A stretch of 27,307 nucleotides of DNA from DASTGO01 sp035719045. Lineage in GTDB: Bacteria > Actinomycetota > Actinomycetes > Actinomycetales > Kineosporiaceae. A program made the position numbers and the translations under genes. The notes beneath the pieces are model-generated. The model was not told where the DNA came from. It searched no databases and saw nothing but the letters and a program-made list of their open reading frames with translations. Shown piece by piece: positions 6,954 through 15,896 of this stretch. The stretch spans positions 1 through 27,307 of the forward strand of contig DASTGO010000275.1 in assembly GCA_035719045.1 (NCBI GenBank), written 5' to 3'. Position 1 is the stretch's first letter. Each line of letters begins with the position of its first letter.

Positions 6954-8417
6954 TTGGCGATCGCGCTGCGCTACGCGGCCCGCTCCGACGTCGGTCTGGT
7001 CCGCCAGAACAACCAGGACTCGGCCTACGCCGGACCGCACCTGCTCGTCGTGGCCGACGGGATGGGCGGGCACGCCGGAGGTGACGTCGCCTCGTCCCTG
7101 GCGATCGGCGAACTGGCCCCCCTGGACGACGAGAGCCACGGCGCCGATGCCCTGGAACGCCTGCGGGCCGGGGTGATGGCCGCACACCGGGAACTGCTGG
7201 AGCGGGTGCACGAGGAACCGCAACTGACCGGGATGGGCACCACGGTGACGGCCCTGCTGCGGACCGGCGGCCGGCTGGCCCTGGCCCATATCGGGGATTC
7301 CCGGGCCTATCTGCTGCGTGACGGCGAGCTGATCCAGATCACCCGGGACCACACCTTCGTGCAGACCCTGGTGGACGAGGGACGGCTGACCCAGGAGGAG
7401 GCCGAGCAGCACCCGCAGCGCTCGGTCCTCATGCGCGTGCTCAGCGACGTGGTCGACGACGTCGAGCCGGACCTGTCCATGCGCGAGGCCCGGATCGGCG
7501 ACCGCTACCTGCTCTGCTCCGACGGCCTGTCCGGGGTGGTCAGCCACGACACCCTGCGGGACACCCTGGACGCCGGCAGCGACCCTGCCAGCACCTGCGA
7601 GGCCTTCGTCGCTCTCGCCCGCCGTGGCGGAGCCCCGGACAACGTCACCTGCATCGTCGCCGATGTGGTGCCCGCCGGATCCCCGACCGACTCCTCGCCG
7701 GCCGTGGTCGGCGCCGCCACCCTGCGCCAGCAGCGCCGGGCACCCGGCCCGAACGGCAGCGCCGCCGAGCGGGCCGCGGCCCTGACCGCCCCCACCCTGC
7801 TGGAGGACGGTGACGACGAGGCCTCACCGGCACCTGCACCTCACCGCCCCGGCCGGACCGCACGCCGGTTGCTCGGCGGGCTGCTGGTCGTCGCGATCCT
7901 CGCCGGCGGGGTGTACACCGCCTGGCGCTGGGTGATGCGGCAGTACTTCGTGGGTGCGCACGACGGCAGCGTGGCAATCTTCCACGGCATCCCCGACGAC
8001 GTCGGCCCGGTGCACCTGTCCTCCGTCGACGAGGTGCTCAACATCCCCGTGACCGACCTGCCGCAGTACTCCCGGGAGCGGGTCCGCAACGGGATCTGGG
8101 CCGACACCCATGCCCAGGCGCTGACCATCGTCAGCAACCTCCGCGACCAGGCCGCCGCCTGCCGGGCGGCACCGTCGGACTTCAACCCGACGGCCTCGGC
8201 CTCCGCGACGACCGTCCCCGTCAACACGACGACCGTCACGGCGACTCCGAGCGCGACCGCGGGTGCCCCTGTCCCCGCTCCCACCGCCACCGTCACCACA
8301 GGTGCGACCACGTCCCCGTCGTCCCCGGTGACCACCGTGACGTCGACCGCGACCATCGCACCGACCACCGCGCCCACGTCCCCGGGGGCGGCCGACTGCC
8401 GGGGGCTGAACCAGTGA
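6954..8417 (+). CDS. pstP: PP2C-family Ser/Thr protein phosphatase PstP
   Basis: Predicted 487-aa transmembrane phosphatase that reverses PknA/PknB phosphorylation. The catalytic PPM domain occupies about residues 1-235 with all metal-binding aspartates visible: VADGMGGHAGG (Asp35), HIGDSRAYLL (Asp115), CSDGLSG (Asp190) and APDNVTC (Asp229). A cytoplasmic linker leads to one membrane helix (about 304-323). The outside part (about 325-487) ends in a long Thr/Val/Pro-rich tail. Start codon is TTG 6954, 8 nt after GGAGG; no ATG or GTG nearby fits. It sits 5 nt after fhaB and 13 nt before rodA. Confidence 0.95.
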   Translation: MAIALRYAARSDVGLVRQNNQDSAYAGPHLLVVADGMGGHAGGDVASSLAIGELAPLDDESHGADALERLRAGVMAAHRELLERVHEEPQLTGMGTTVTALLRTGGRLALAHIGDSRAYLLRDGELIQITRDHTFVQTLVDEGRLTQEEAEQHPQRSVLMRVLSDVVDDVEPDLSMREARIGDRYLLCSDGLSGVVSHDTLRDTLDAGSDPASTCEAFVALARRGGAPDNVTCIVADVVPAGSPTDSSPAVVGAATLRQQRRAPGPNGSAAERAAALTAPTLLEDGDDEASPAPAPHRPGRTARRLLGGLLVVAILAGGVYTAWRWVMRQYFVGAHDGSVAIFHGIPDDVGPVHLSSVDEVLNIPVTDLPQYSRERVRNGIWADTHAQALTIVSNLRDQAAACRAAPSDFNPTASASATTVPVNTTTVTATPSATAGAPVPAPTATVTTGATTSPSSPVTTVTSTATIAPTTAPTSPGAADCRGLNQ

Positions 8418-8430
8418 CGGGCTTCGGCTG

Positions 8431-9804
8431 ATGGCGCTGGTGACGTCCATCGTCCCGCGCACCAGGCGCAACGTGGAGTTGCTCCTGTTGATCCTGGCGT
8501 TCGCCGTGGCCCTGGGCGCCTACGCACTGGTCGGGATCTCCTCCGGGGAGGGGGTCCCGGCGGACATCGGTGCGGTCGGTGGCGGTCTGGTCCTGCTCAC
8601 CGTTGCCCTGCACGTGGTGATCCGGCTGCGCGCCCCCTACGCCGACCCGGTGATCCTCCCGATCGCGACCGCGATCAACGGGATCGGCCTGGTGATGATC
8701 CACCGGCTCGACATGGGCCGCCACCAGCGCTTCGGAGTCGCTCAGGCCCCCCGCCAGCTGATCTGGACGGCACTGGGCATCGCGGCGGCCGCGGCGGTGC
8801 TGGTGCTGCTGCGCGACCACCGCCCGCTGCGCCGGTACACCTACACCGCGATGGCCCTGGCGATCGCGCTGCTGCTGCTCCCGCTGGTGCCCGGGCTCGG
8901 CCAGAACATCAACGGGGCCCGGATCTGGATCCGGGTGGGCCCGATGTCCTTCCAGCCCGGGGAGCTGTCCAAGCTGCTGCTGGCTGTGTTCTTCGCCGGC
9001 TACCTGGTGACCGCCCGGGACTCGCTGTCCCTGGTCGGGCGGAAGGTGCTCGGACTGCAGTTTCCCCGGGGCCGCGACCTCGGCCCGATCCTGGTCGCCT
9101 GGCTGGCCAGCGTCGCGGTCCTGGTCTTCGAGAGCGACCTGGGGACCTCACTGCTGTTCTTCGGTCTGTTCGTCGCCCTGCTCTATGTGGCCACCGAGCG
9201 GACCAGTTGGATCGTCATCGGCCTGACCCTGTTCCTCGGCGGCGCGCTGGTGGCCTGGCAGCTGTTCGCGCATGTGCAGGTCCGGGTGGCGATCTGGTTG
9301 CAGCCGTTCGACCCGCACAACAAGGACCGCGCCTACCAACTGCTGCAGGGTCTGTACGGGATGGCCAACGGCGGCCTGCTGGGCACCGGGCTGGGCGAGG
9401 GCCGGCCCAATCTCGTCCCGTTCGCCGAGAGCGACTTCATCTTCGCTTCGATCGGTGAGGAACTCGGGCTCACCGGACTGTTCGCGCTGCTGCTGCTCTA
9501 CGCGCTGCTGGTGGAACGGGGCCTGCGGACGGCGATCGGGGTCCGGGACGGGTTCGGCAAATTGCTCGCCGGGGGGATGGCGTTCTCGATGGCGCTGCAG
9601 GTGTTCGTCGTCGCCGGTGGCGTCACCCGGGTGATCCCGCTGACCGGCCTGACTCTGCCGTTCCTGGCGTACGGGGGCTCGTCGCTGCTGTCGAACTGGA
9701 TGATCGTCGGCCTGCTGCTGCGGATCTCCGACTCCGCCCGCCGCCCCGCCCCCGACAGCGAGCCGGCCGTCGGCCTCGCGGACACCGAGGCGGTGACCGC
9801 GTGA
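8431..9804 (+). CDS. rodA: SEDS peptidoglycan glycosyltransferase RodA/FtsW family
   Basis: Predicted 457-aa polytopic membrane protein that polymerises lipid II into glycan strands, acting with a class B penicillin-binding protein. Ten or so hydrophobic segments are spread over the length. SEDS motifs are visible: INGARIWIRVGPMSFQPGELSK, then FDPHNKDRAYQLLQGLYGMANGGLLGTGLGEG, then AESDFIFASIGEELGL, and a C-terminal LPFLAYGGSSLL. The extra N-terminal hydrophobic pair before MIHRLDMGRHQRFGVAQAPRQL is typical of the actinobacterial RodA in this operon. ATG 8431 is 13 nt after pstP; its stop overlaps the pbpA start by 4 nt (GTGA). Confidence 0.95.
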   Translation: MALVTSIVPRTRRNVELLLLILAFAVALGAYALVGISSGEGVPADIGAVGGGLVLLTVALHVVIRLRAPYADPVILPIATAINGIGLVMIHRLDMGRHQRFGVAQAPRQLIWTALGIAAAAAVLVLLRDHRPLRRYTYTAMALAIALLLLPLVPGLGQNINGARIWIRVGPMSFQPGELSKLLLAVFFAGYLVTARDSLSLVGRKVLGLQFPRGRDLGPILVAWLASVAVLVFESDLGTSLLFFGLFVALLYVATERTSWIVIGLTLFLGGALVAWQLFAHVQVRVAIWLQPFDPHNKDRAYQLLQGLYGMANGGLLGTGLGEGRPNLVPFAESDFIFASIGEELGLTGLFALLLLYALLVERGLRTAIGVRDGFGKLLAGGMAFSMALQVFVVAGGVTRVIPLTGLTLPFLAYGGSSLLSNWMIVGLLLRISDSARRPAPDSEPAVGLADTEAVTA

Positions 9805-11255
9805 ACGCCCCCCTGCGGCGGCTGGCCATCGTCGCCGCCCTGCTCTTCGCCGCGCTGCTGACCAGCACCACCTACGTGCAGTTCGTCGCCGCGGGCAGCC
9901 TCAACTCCCGGGCTGACAACGTCCGCAGCTTCTACAAGGAGTTCGGGCAGCCCCGCGGGGCGCTGCTGGTGGCAGGGCAGCCGGTCGCCGAGTCGGTCCC
10001 GGTCAAGGACTCCTACGGCTACCAGCGCCGCTACCCGGCGGGTCCGCAGTACGCGGCGGTGACCGGTTTCTACTCGGTCGTGTACGGCACCTCGGGCATG
10101 GAGAGCGCGGCAGGCCCGACCCTGTCCGGGAACTCCAACGACCTCTTCTACCGCCGGATCGGCGACCTGATCACCGGGCGGACCCCGCAGCCGCCGTCGG
10201 TCCAGCTCACCATCAACCCGAAGGCGCAGCAGGCGGCCTGGGACGCCCTGGGTGACCAGCGCGGTGCCGTGGTCGCCATGGATCCCTCGACCGGCGCCGT
10301 CCTGGCCCTGGTCAGCAAGCCGAGCTTCGACCCGAACAGGCTGGCCTCGCACGACACCAAAGTCGTCAAACAGTCCTGGACGGACCTGAACAAGGACACC
10401 ACCCGCCCGATGGACAACCGGGCGATCGCGGGCCGGGAGTACGCCCCCGGCTCGGTGTTCAAGGTGGTCACCTCGGCTGCCGCGCTGTCCAGCGGCAAGT
10501 ACACCCCTGACACCCTGCTGCCCGGACCCGACAAGCTGCCGCTGCCGCAGAGCACCGTCCCGCTCCCCAACGACTTCGACGGACCCTGCACGCCCAGCGG
10601 TCAGATCAGTCTGCTGGAGGCCCTGCAGATCTCCTGCAACACCGCCTTCGGTTCGCTCGGGATGACCCTGGGCGAGCAGGCCCTGCAACAGCAGGCCCAG
10701 GCGTTCGGCTTCGGCAAGCCCCTGAGCATCCCGCTGCGGGTCAGCGAGAGCGTCTTCCCGGTCAACCTCCCCCAGTCCTCGCTGGCCCAGTCGGCGATCG
10801 GCCAGTTCAGCGTCCGTGTGACGCCGATGCAGGTGTGCATGATCGCGGCCGCGGTGGCCAACCACGGCGTGCTCATGAAGCCGTACCTCGACGAGGCCAC
10901 GGTCGGGTCGAACCTGGAGGTGATGAGCCGGACCCAGCCGAAGAAGCTGGCCGAGCCCATCTCCTCCGACGCTGCTGCCCAACTGACGACGATGATGCAG
11001 GCCGTCGTCGAGAATGGGACGGGAACCCGGGCACAGATCCCGGGCGTCAAGGTCGCCGGCAAGACGGGTACGGCACAGCAGGGTCCGGGGCAACCGCCGA
11101 ACGCCTGGTTCACGGCGTTCGCTCCGGCGGACAACCCCAAGGTCGCGGTCGCCGTCGTCGTGGAGGACGGCGGCAGCCTCAACGAGCGTGCGACGGGCGG
11201 CCAGGTGGCCGCGCCGATCGCGAAGAAGGTCATCCAGGCGGTGTTAGGGCAATGA
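9801..11255 (+). CDS. pbpA: Class B penicillin-binding protein PbpA
   Basis: Predicted 484-aa peptidoglycan DD-transpeptidase anchored by an N-terminal helix (about residues 8-30). A short dimerisation domain (about 35-150) precedes the transpeptidase domain, whose three motifs are present: S-V-F-K with nucleophile Ser218, SCN starting at Ser278 and KTG starting at Lys421. Partner of the RodA encoded directly upstream; in mycobacteria PbpA is a target of the PknB/PstP pair and is needed for normal division. GTG 9801 overlaps the rodA stop and the TGA overlaps the pknA ATG, so translation of the three is probably coupled. Confidence 0.95.
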   Translation: MNAPLRRLAIVAALLFAALLTSTTYVQFVAAGSLNSRADNVRSFYKEFGQPRGALLVAGQPVAESVPVKDSYGYQRRYPAGPQYAAVTGFYSVVYGTSGMESAAGPTLSGNSNDLFYRRIGDLITGRTPQPPSVQLTINPKAQQAAWDALGDQRGAVVAMDPSTGAVLALVSKPSFDPNRLASHDTKVVKQSWTDLNKDTTRPMDNRAIAGREYAPGSVFKVVTSAAALSSGKYTPDTLLPGPDKLPLPQSTVPLPNDFDGPCTPSGQISLLEALQISCNTAFGSLGMTLGEQALQQQAQAFGFGKPLSIPLRVSESVFPVNLPQSSLAQSAIGQFSVRVTPMQVCMIAAAVANHGVLMKPYLDEATVGSNLEVMSRTQPKKLAEPISSDAAAQLTTMMQAVVENGTGTRAQIPGVKVAGKTGTAQQGPGQPPNAWFTAFAPADNPKVAVAVVVEDGGSLNERATGGQVAAPIAKKVIQAVLGQ

Positions 11256-13006
11256 CGGCGGCGCGTGCGGGAGCCCGGCTCGGTGGGCGGTACAGGCTCA
11301 CCGAGCGGCTCGCGTTCGGCGGGATGGGCGAGGTCTGGCAGGGCGTCGACGAGGTCCTGGGCCGGGCGGTCGCGGTGAAGATCCTGCGCCCCGAACTGGC
11401 CCGGGACGACGCGTTCCGGCGCCGGTTCCGGGAGGAGGCGCGGACCGCGGGCGGCCTGTACCACCCCGGTATCGCGGCCGTGTACGACTACGGGGAGGGT
11501 GCACCGGTCCCGCCGGCCACCCCTGCCGGCAGCCCCACCGGCCGGGACGGGTTCGGGGACGCAGACAGCGACTGGTCCCGCGGCGACGAGGTGTCCTACC
11601 TGGTCATGGAGCTGGTACCGGGGAAACCACTGTCCGGGATCCTCGCCGACTCCGGACCGCTGCTCCCGATCCGGGCGCTGGACCTGGTGGCCCAGGCGGC
11701 CCGGGCCCTGCACGCCGCCCACCAGCGCGGGGTGGTGCACCGGGATGTCAAGCCGGCCAACCTCATGGTCACCCCGGACCAGCGGGTCAAGGTCACCGAC
11801 TTCGGGATCGCCCGCCCGCAGGACCACGAGCCGCTGACCGCGACCGGCCAGGTGATGGGCACCGCCCACTACCTCGCCCCGGAACTGGCCCGCGGCCAGC
11901 TGGCAACCCCACTGTCGGACGTGTACGCCCTCGGCGTCGTGGCCTACGAGTGCGTCGCCGGTCACCGGCCGTTCGAGGGGGACAACCAGGTCGCGGTGGC
12001 CACCGCCCACCTGTCCGAGGACCCCCCGCCCCTGCCGGATTCCCTGCCCCCGGACCTGCGCCGGGTGATCATGACGGCGATGCAGAAGGACCCGTCGTAC
12101 CGGTTCGTCAGCGCCGAGGCGTTCGCGGAGGTCTGCGACCTGGTCCGGTTCCGGCTCGCAGCCGGGGACCCTCCGCCGGTGTGGGCGGTCCGCGGTCCGG
12201 TGCCGGGAGTGGGTGCCGGCGGTCCACCGACCCCCGGCGGGCGGGGCCGGGCCACGTCCGGGCCGACTCCGGGGTACGCCGCGACCACGGCCTACCCCGG
12301 TGCGGACGGGCCGGGTGGCGGGCGGATGGCCGGTCCCGGCGGCAACGGGCACTACGGCAGGACGGGGTACCCCAGCGGCGAGACGCCCTACGGCCCGGGG
12401 TACGGCCCCGGTGGTCCGGTCACGCCGGGCGGACCTGCCACCCCCGGTCGGCCGGGTCAGCCCGGGCGGCCCGGCAGCACGGGGACGGCAGCCCTCCCGC
12501 TGGACGCCTACGGCCACGGGATGTCCGGCGGGGACGGCCCCCGGAGTGGGTCGGGCAGCGACGGCCGGCGACGGCAGCCCCGGCGGAAGGTACTCAGCGG
12601 GCCGCTGCTGGCCCTGCTGGCCCTGGTCGCACTGGTCGCGGTGGGGGCGGCGGTGCAACTGCTCAGCCGCAACGACTCGACGGCCGGGAACCCGACCGTG
12701 CCCTCCGCCCCGACTGTCGAACCGACCACGTCGACGGGCGGCGCGGCGGTGCCCACCGCCAGCATTCCGTCCGAGTCCTCCAGCTCACGCTCGTCGTATC
12801 CGCAGTACCCGTCCTCCGCCCGGAGCCGGTCCTTCGTCCCGAGCGTCACGGCGACGGTGACCACGACCGTGACCACCACCCACAGCCCGAGCACCACGAC
12901 GACGACCGGTCCCACCAGCCCCCCGCCGTCCTCGAGCTCCACCCCTCCGATCTCGGCATCCGGCGGTCCGAATCCGCCGGGTCCGCCGGGTCCGCCGCTG
13001 CCATGA
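11252..13006 (+). CDS. pknA: Transmembrane Ser/Thr protein kinase PknA
   Basis: Predicted 584-aa kinase. Domains in order: Hanks-type kinase domain (about residues 12-285) with the glycine loop FGGMGEV, Lys43 in VAVKIL, HRDVKPAN with catalytic Asp165, DFG with Asp183 and GTAHYLAPE; a Gly/Pro-rich juxtamembrane linker (about 310-445); one membrane helix (about 450-470); and a Ser/Thr/Pro-rich outside tail without PASTA domains. An insertion of about 33 residues (82-114) rich in Pro, Gly and Asp sits between the strands before the hinge (YDYGEG and YLVMEL). The kinase acts with PknB on cell-shape and wall enzymes. ATG 11252 overlaps the pbpA stop by 4 nt. Confidence 0.93.
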   Translation: MTAARAGARLGGRYRLTERLAFGGMGEVWQGVDEVLGRAVAVKILRPELARDDAFRRRFREEARTAGGLYHPGIAAVYDYGEGAPVPPATPAGSPTGRDGFGDADSDWSRGDEVSYLVMELVPGKPLSGILADSGPLLPIRALDLVAQAARALHAAHQRGVVHRDVKPANLMVTPDQRVKVTDFGIARPQDHEPLTATGQVMGTAHYLAPELARGQLATPLSDVYALGVVAYECVAGHRPFEGDNQVAVATAHLSEDPPPLPDSLPPDLRRVIMTAMQKDPSYRFVSAEAFAEVCDLVRFRLAAGDPPPVWAVRGPVPGVGAGGPPTPGGRGRATSGPTPGYAATTAYPGADGPGGGRMAGPGGNGHYGRTGYPSGETPYGPGYGPGGPVTPGGPATPGRPGQPGRPGSTGTAALPLDAYGHGMSGGDGPRSGSGSDGRRRQPRRKVLSGPLLALLALVALVAVGAAVQLLSRNDSTAGNPTVPSAPTVEPTTSTGGAAVPTASIPSESSSSRSSYPQYPSSARSRSFVPSVTATVTTTVTTTHSPSTTTTTGPTSPPPSSSSTPPISASGGPNPPGPPGPPLP

Positions 13007-13178
13007 CCTCCCGGACCGCTGCGGCGTCTACGGTCGGGATACTCGCCGACCCGGGACCTGAGCCCACCGACCCGGCACTCCGCGGCGTGCCGGGGACGCC
13101 CGACGGACCACCCCGGCCCGATGCTGGAGCCTGGACGCAGGCACCGGCGGTCCGGACGGCCATGCTGAAACCACAGGG

Positions 13179-15116
13179 ATGGAACTGGTGAACGAGAGCC
13201 CGCGCGTGCTCGGCAACCGCTACGAGGTGGGGGACCTCCTCGGTCGTGGCGGCATGGCCGAGGTGCACCTGGGACGGGACACCCGTCTCGGCCGGACCGT
13301 CGCGATCAAGCTGCTACGCACCGATCTCGCCCGGGACCCCGTGTTCCAGGCCAGGTTCCGGCGCGAGGCCCAGTCCGCCGCGGCACTGAACCATCCCTCG
13401 ATCGTCGCCGTGTACGACACCGGCGAGGAGGTGGTCACCGATCACACGGGCACGACGACCGCCCTGCCGTACATCGTCATGGAGTACGTCGAGGGCCGGA
13501 CCCTGCGGGACCTGTTGGACGGCAGGCCCCTGGAGCCGGGCCAGGCCCTCGACGTGACTGCCGGGGTGCTGTCCGCCCTGGAGTACAGCCACCGGTCCGG
13601 GATCGTGCACCGGGACATCAAGCCCGGCAACGTCATGATCACTCCGACCGGCGACATCAAGGTGATGGACTTCGGGATCGCCCGCGCCCTGGCCGACGCC
13701 TCCGCGACGATGACCCAGACCCAGGCGGTTATCGGCACCGCCCAGTACCTGTCACCCGAACAGGCCCGCGGCGAGACCGTGGACGCCCGCAGCGACCTGT
13801 ACTCCGCGGGTTGCCTGCTGTTCGAGCTGCTCACCGGCCGGCCGCCGTTCGTCGCGGACTCCCCGGTGGCGGTGGCCTACCAGCACGTCCGGGAGAATCC
13901 GCGGCCCCCGAGCACGTACAACCCGGCCGTGCCCGAGGTGGTGGACCGGATCGTCCTGCACTCCCTCGCCAAGGATCGGGAGGCCCGCTACCAGTCCGCC
14001 GCGCAGTTCCGGACCGATGTCGAGGCGGCCCGGGCCGGGCGCCGGGTGAGCGCCGCGCCCGCGGTGGACCGCAGCGCCGCCACCGAGTACCTGCCGTCGG
14101 CTCCGGCCGCCGCCGCCACGGCGGCGATGCCGCCGGCCGCCGGGGCCGGGTACTACGCACCGGGGCGGGGTGCCGCCGGACAGGGACAGGGCGCAGGTGC
14201 CGGTACCGGGCTGGGTCCGGGAGCGGGCGGCGGGGGAATGCTGCCCGGGGCACCCGACCCCGCACGGGACTACGAGTACGAGTACGCCGGCAGCCGGGAT
14301 CAGCGTCCCCAGGACCGGCCCAGCGGCCGCACCGGCGGGTACCTGCTGCTCGGGCTCGGGGTGCTCGTGGTGTTCGCGCTGGTGGCGTTCATCGTCGCCA
14401 ACGTGCTCGGGCAGACCTCCGGTGGCCAGAGCACCAAGGTGACCGTCCCCCGGGTGGTGGGGCTCACCCAGGCGGATGCCCAGACCCGGCTCACCACCGC
14501 CGGCCTGACCTTCACCGTCAAACAGGAGCCCAGCGAGAACGTTCAGGCAGATTTCGTCATCTCGCAGGTTCCGGCGGAGAACTCGCAGACGACCAAGGGG
14601 GCTCTGGTCACGCTGACCGTCTCGACCGGGTCGACGAGCGCCACGGTCCCGGATGTCACGAACAAGTCGTTCGACGAGGCCAAGCAGGACCTGATCAACC
14701 AGGGATTCAAGATCGGTAGCGTGACCTCCAAGGACAGCCCGTCCGTCCAGCGGAACAACGTCATCTCGACCAGCCCGCAGGCCGGAACCACGGCCCCGCG
14801 CGGGGCGACGGTCAACCTGGTCACCTCCACGGGCATGGTCAAGGTGCCGAACGTGATCGGTCAGACGCAGAAGCAGGCGTTGGACGTCCTGCGCGGGCAA
14901 CTCCAACTGGACGTGAAGACCGAGTACCAGCCCAGTGACCAGCCGAAGGACCAGGTCATCGACCAGAACGTCAAGGACATCAGCGTCGCCCAGGGCTCGG
15001 CGGTCACGCTGACCGTGTCCACCGGTGCTGCGCCGACGCAGACCCCGTCGCCCACCACCTCACCGACGACCAGCCCGACCACGAGCCCGACCACCAGCCC
15101 GACCACCTCGCACTGA
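13179..15116 (+). CDS. pknB: Transmembrane Ser/Thr protein kinase PknB with PASTA domains
   Basis: Predicted 645-aa kinase. The kinase domain covers about residues 14-280: GRGGMAEV loop, Lys44 in VAIKLL, HRDIKPGN with Asp146, DFG with Asp164, the activation segment SATMTQTQAVIGTAQYLSPE with paired threonines, and DVYSAGCLL-type DLYSAGCLL. A Gly/Ala-rich linker leads to a membrane helix (about 388-411). Outside are three PASTA repeats (about 417-484, 485-552 and 553-616), which bind muropeptide or lipid II, and a TSPT-repeat tail ending in His. Mycobacterial PknB has four PASTA repeats. ATG 13179 is used here; GTG 13188 with GGA-containing sequence 5 nt upstream is an alternative. A 172-nt gap separates it from pknA, so it may have an added promoter. 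Confidence 0.94.
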   Translation: MELVNESPRVLGNRYEVGDLLGRGGMAEVHLGRDTRLGRTVAIKLLRTDLARDPVFQARFRREAQSAAALNHPSIVAVYDTGEEVVTDHTGTTTALPYIVMEYVEGRTLRDLLDGRPLEPGQALDVTAGVLSALEYSHRSGIVHRDIKPGNVMITPTGDIKVMDFGIARALADASATMTQTQAVIGTAQYLSPEQARGETVDARSDLYSAGCLLFELLTGRPPFVADSPVAVAYQHVRENPRPPSTYNPAVPEVVDRIVLHSLAKDREARYQSAAQFRTDVEAARAGRRVSAAPAVDRSAATEYLPSAPAAAATAAMPPAAGAGYYAPGRGAAGQGQGAGAGTGLGPGAGGGGMLPGAPDPARDYEYEYAGSRDQRPQDRPSGRTGGYLLLGLGVLVVFALVAFIVANVLGQTSGGQSTKVTVPRVVGLTQADAQTRLTTAGLTFTVKQEPSENVQADFVISQVPAENSQTTKGALVTLTVSTGSTSATVPDVTNKSFDEAKQDLINQGFKIGSVTSKDSPSVQRNNVISTSPQAGTTAPRGATVNLVTSTGMVKVPNVIGQTQKQALDVLRGQLQLDVKTEYQPSDQPKDQVIDQNVKDISVAQGSAVTLTVSTGAAPTQTPSPTTSPTTSPTTSPTTSPTTSH

Positions 15117-15128
15117 CGGTCGGACCGC

Positions 15129-15171
15129 ACGACGCAGGGGCCCGGCCGATGAGGCCGGGCCCCTGCGTCGT
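15129..15171. terminator. Strong bidirectional terminator after pknB
   Basis: A 19-bp stem, with GACGCAGGGGCCCGGCC (15131-15147) pairing perfectly with its complement at 15153-15169, plus two flanking pairs and a GATGA loop. It starts 13 nt after the pknB stop and also lies downstream of the convergent amidotransferase gene. Confidence 0.92.
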
Positions 15172-15176
15172 CGTTG

Positions 15177-15220
15177 CACCGGTTCAGCCGGGCACCGGTT
15201 CAGCCGGGCACCGGTTCAGT
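15177..15220 (-). repeat. 16-bp tandem repeat reaching the amidotransferase stop codon
   Basis: Two full CACCGGTTCAGCCGGG units (15177-15192, 15193-15208) and a third truncated unit (from 15209) whose TCA (15216-15218) is the amidotransferase stop codon on the minus strand. Copies are identical where they overlap. Confidence 0.85.
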
Positions 15221-15842
15221 GTCGGACCAGCGGAGCGAGCCCTGCTGAGCGCCGCACGGCCTCGGTGTCCCCACAGCGCTGCAGCCAGTTGGCCAGCAAC
15301 CGGTGCCCGCCCTCGGTGAGCACGGACTCGGGGTGGAACTGCACGCCGAACAGCGGCAGGGTCCGGTGCTGCAACGCCATCACCACCCCGCTGTCCGTGG
15401 TCCCGGTGATCTCCAGCTCCGCGGGCACCGTGTCCGGCACGACGGCCAGGGAGTGGTACCGGGTGGCGGTGAACGGCGAGGGCAGTCCCTCGAGGATCCC
15501 GGCGCCGTCGTGATGGACCAGGCTGGTCTTGCCGTGCATGAGCTCCGGGGCGTGGGTGACGGTGGCACCGAACACCTCACCGAGAGCCTGGTGGCCGAGG
15601 CAGACCCCCAGCATCGGCTGGGCGTGATCCGCACAGTGCCGGACCAGTTGCGGGCAGACCCCCGCCTCGGACGGGATCCCGGGGCCGGGGGAGAGCAGGA
15701 TGCCGTCGTAGCCGGCCGCGTCGGCGACGGTCACAGCGTCATTGCGCCGGACGTCGCAGTCGGCCCCGAGTTGGGCGAGGTAGCCCACGATCGTGTAGAC
15801 GAAGCTGTCGTAGTTGTCCACGACCAGGATGCGGGTCGCCAC
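15216..15842 (-). CDS. Glutamine amidotransferase subunit of anthranilate/aminodeoxychorismate synthase (TrpG/PabA)
   Basis: Predicted 208-aa class I glutamine amidotransferase that releases ammonia from glutamine for the chorismate-using partner (TrpE or PabB). Motifs: RILVVDNYDSF at the N-terminus, LLSPGPG oxyanion strand, GVCLGHQ with nucleophile Cys81, and FHPES with His170 and Glu172 completing the triad. Genes at this chromosomal position in actinobacteria are annotated trpG or pabA; the two cannot be separated by sequence here. I prefer GTG 15842 because it puts the start next to ILVVDNYD and follows AGGTGGGG by 6 nt; GTG 15854 is open but lacks a ribosome-binding site. It is 54 nt downstream of the DUF881 gene on the same strand and probably co-transcribed. 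Confidence 0.93.
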   Translation of the reverse strand: MATRILVVDNYDSFVYTIVGYLAQLGADCDVRRNDAVTVADAAGYDGILLSPGPGIPSEAGVCPQLVRHCADHAQPMLGVCLGHQALGEVFGATVTHAPELMHGKTSLVHHDGAGILEGLPSPFTATRYHSLAVVPDTVPAELEITGTTDSGVVMALQHRTLPLFGVQFHPESVLTEGGHRLLANWLQRCGDTEAVRRSAGLAPLVRH

Positions 15843-15896
15843 CGGATTCCCCACCTCATGTCGAGCGGATGTCGCCCCGATCGTCGCATGCCCGGG

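Noticed and set aside
11950..13191. Long open frame overlapping pknA and reaching into pknB
   Set aside because: It is an out-of-frame reading of pknA; the real pknA frame has the kinase motifs, a membrane helix and a normal stop at 13006, so no frameshift is needed.
15812..15824. TTGTCCACG box inside the amidotransferase gene
   Set aside because: It is the coding sequence of the conserved VVDNYD motif, so the match is explained by the protein.
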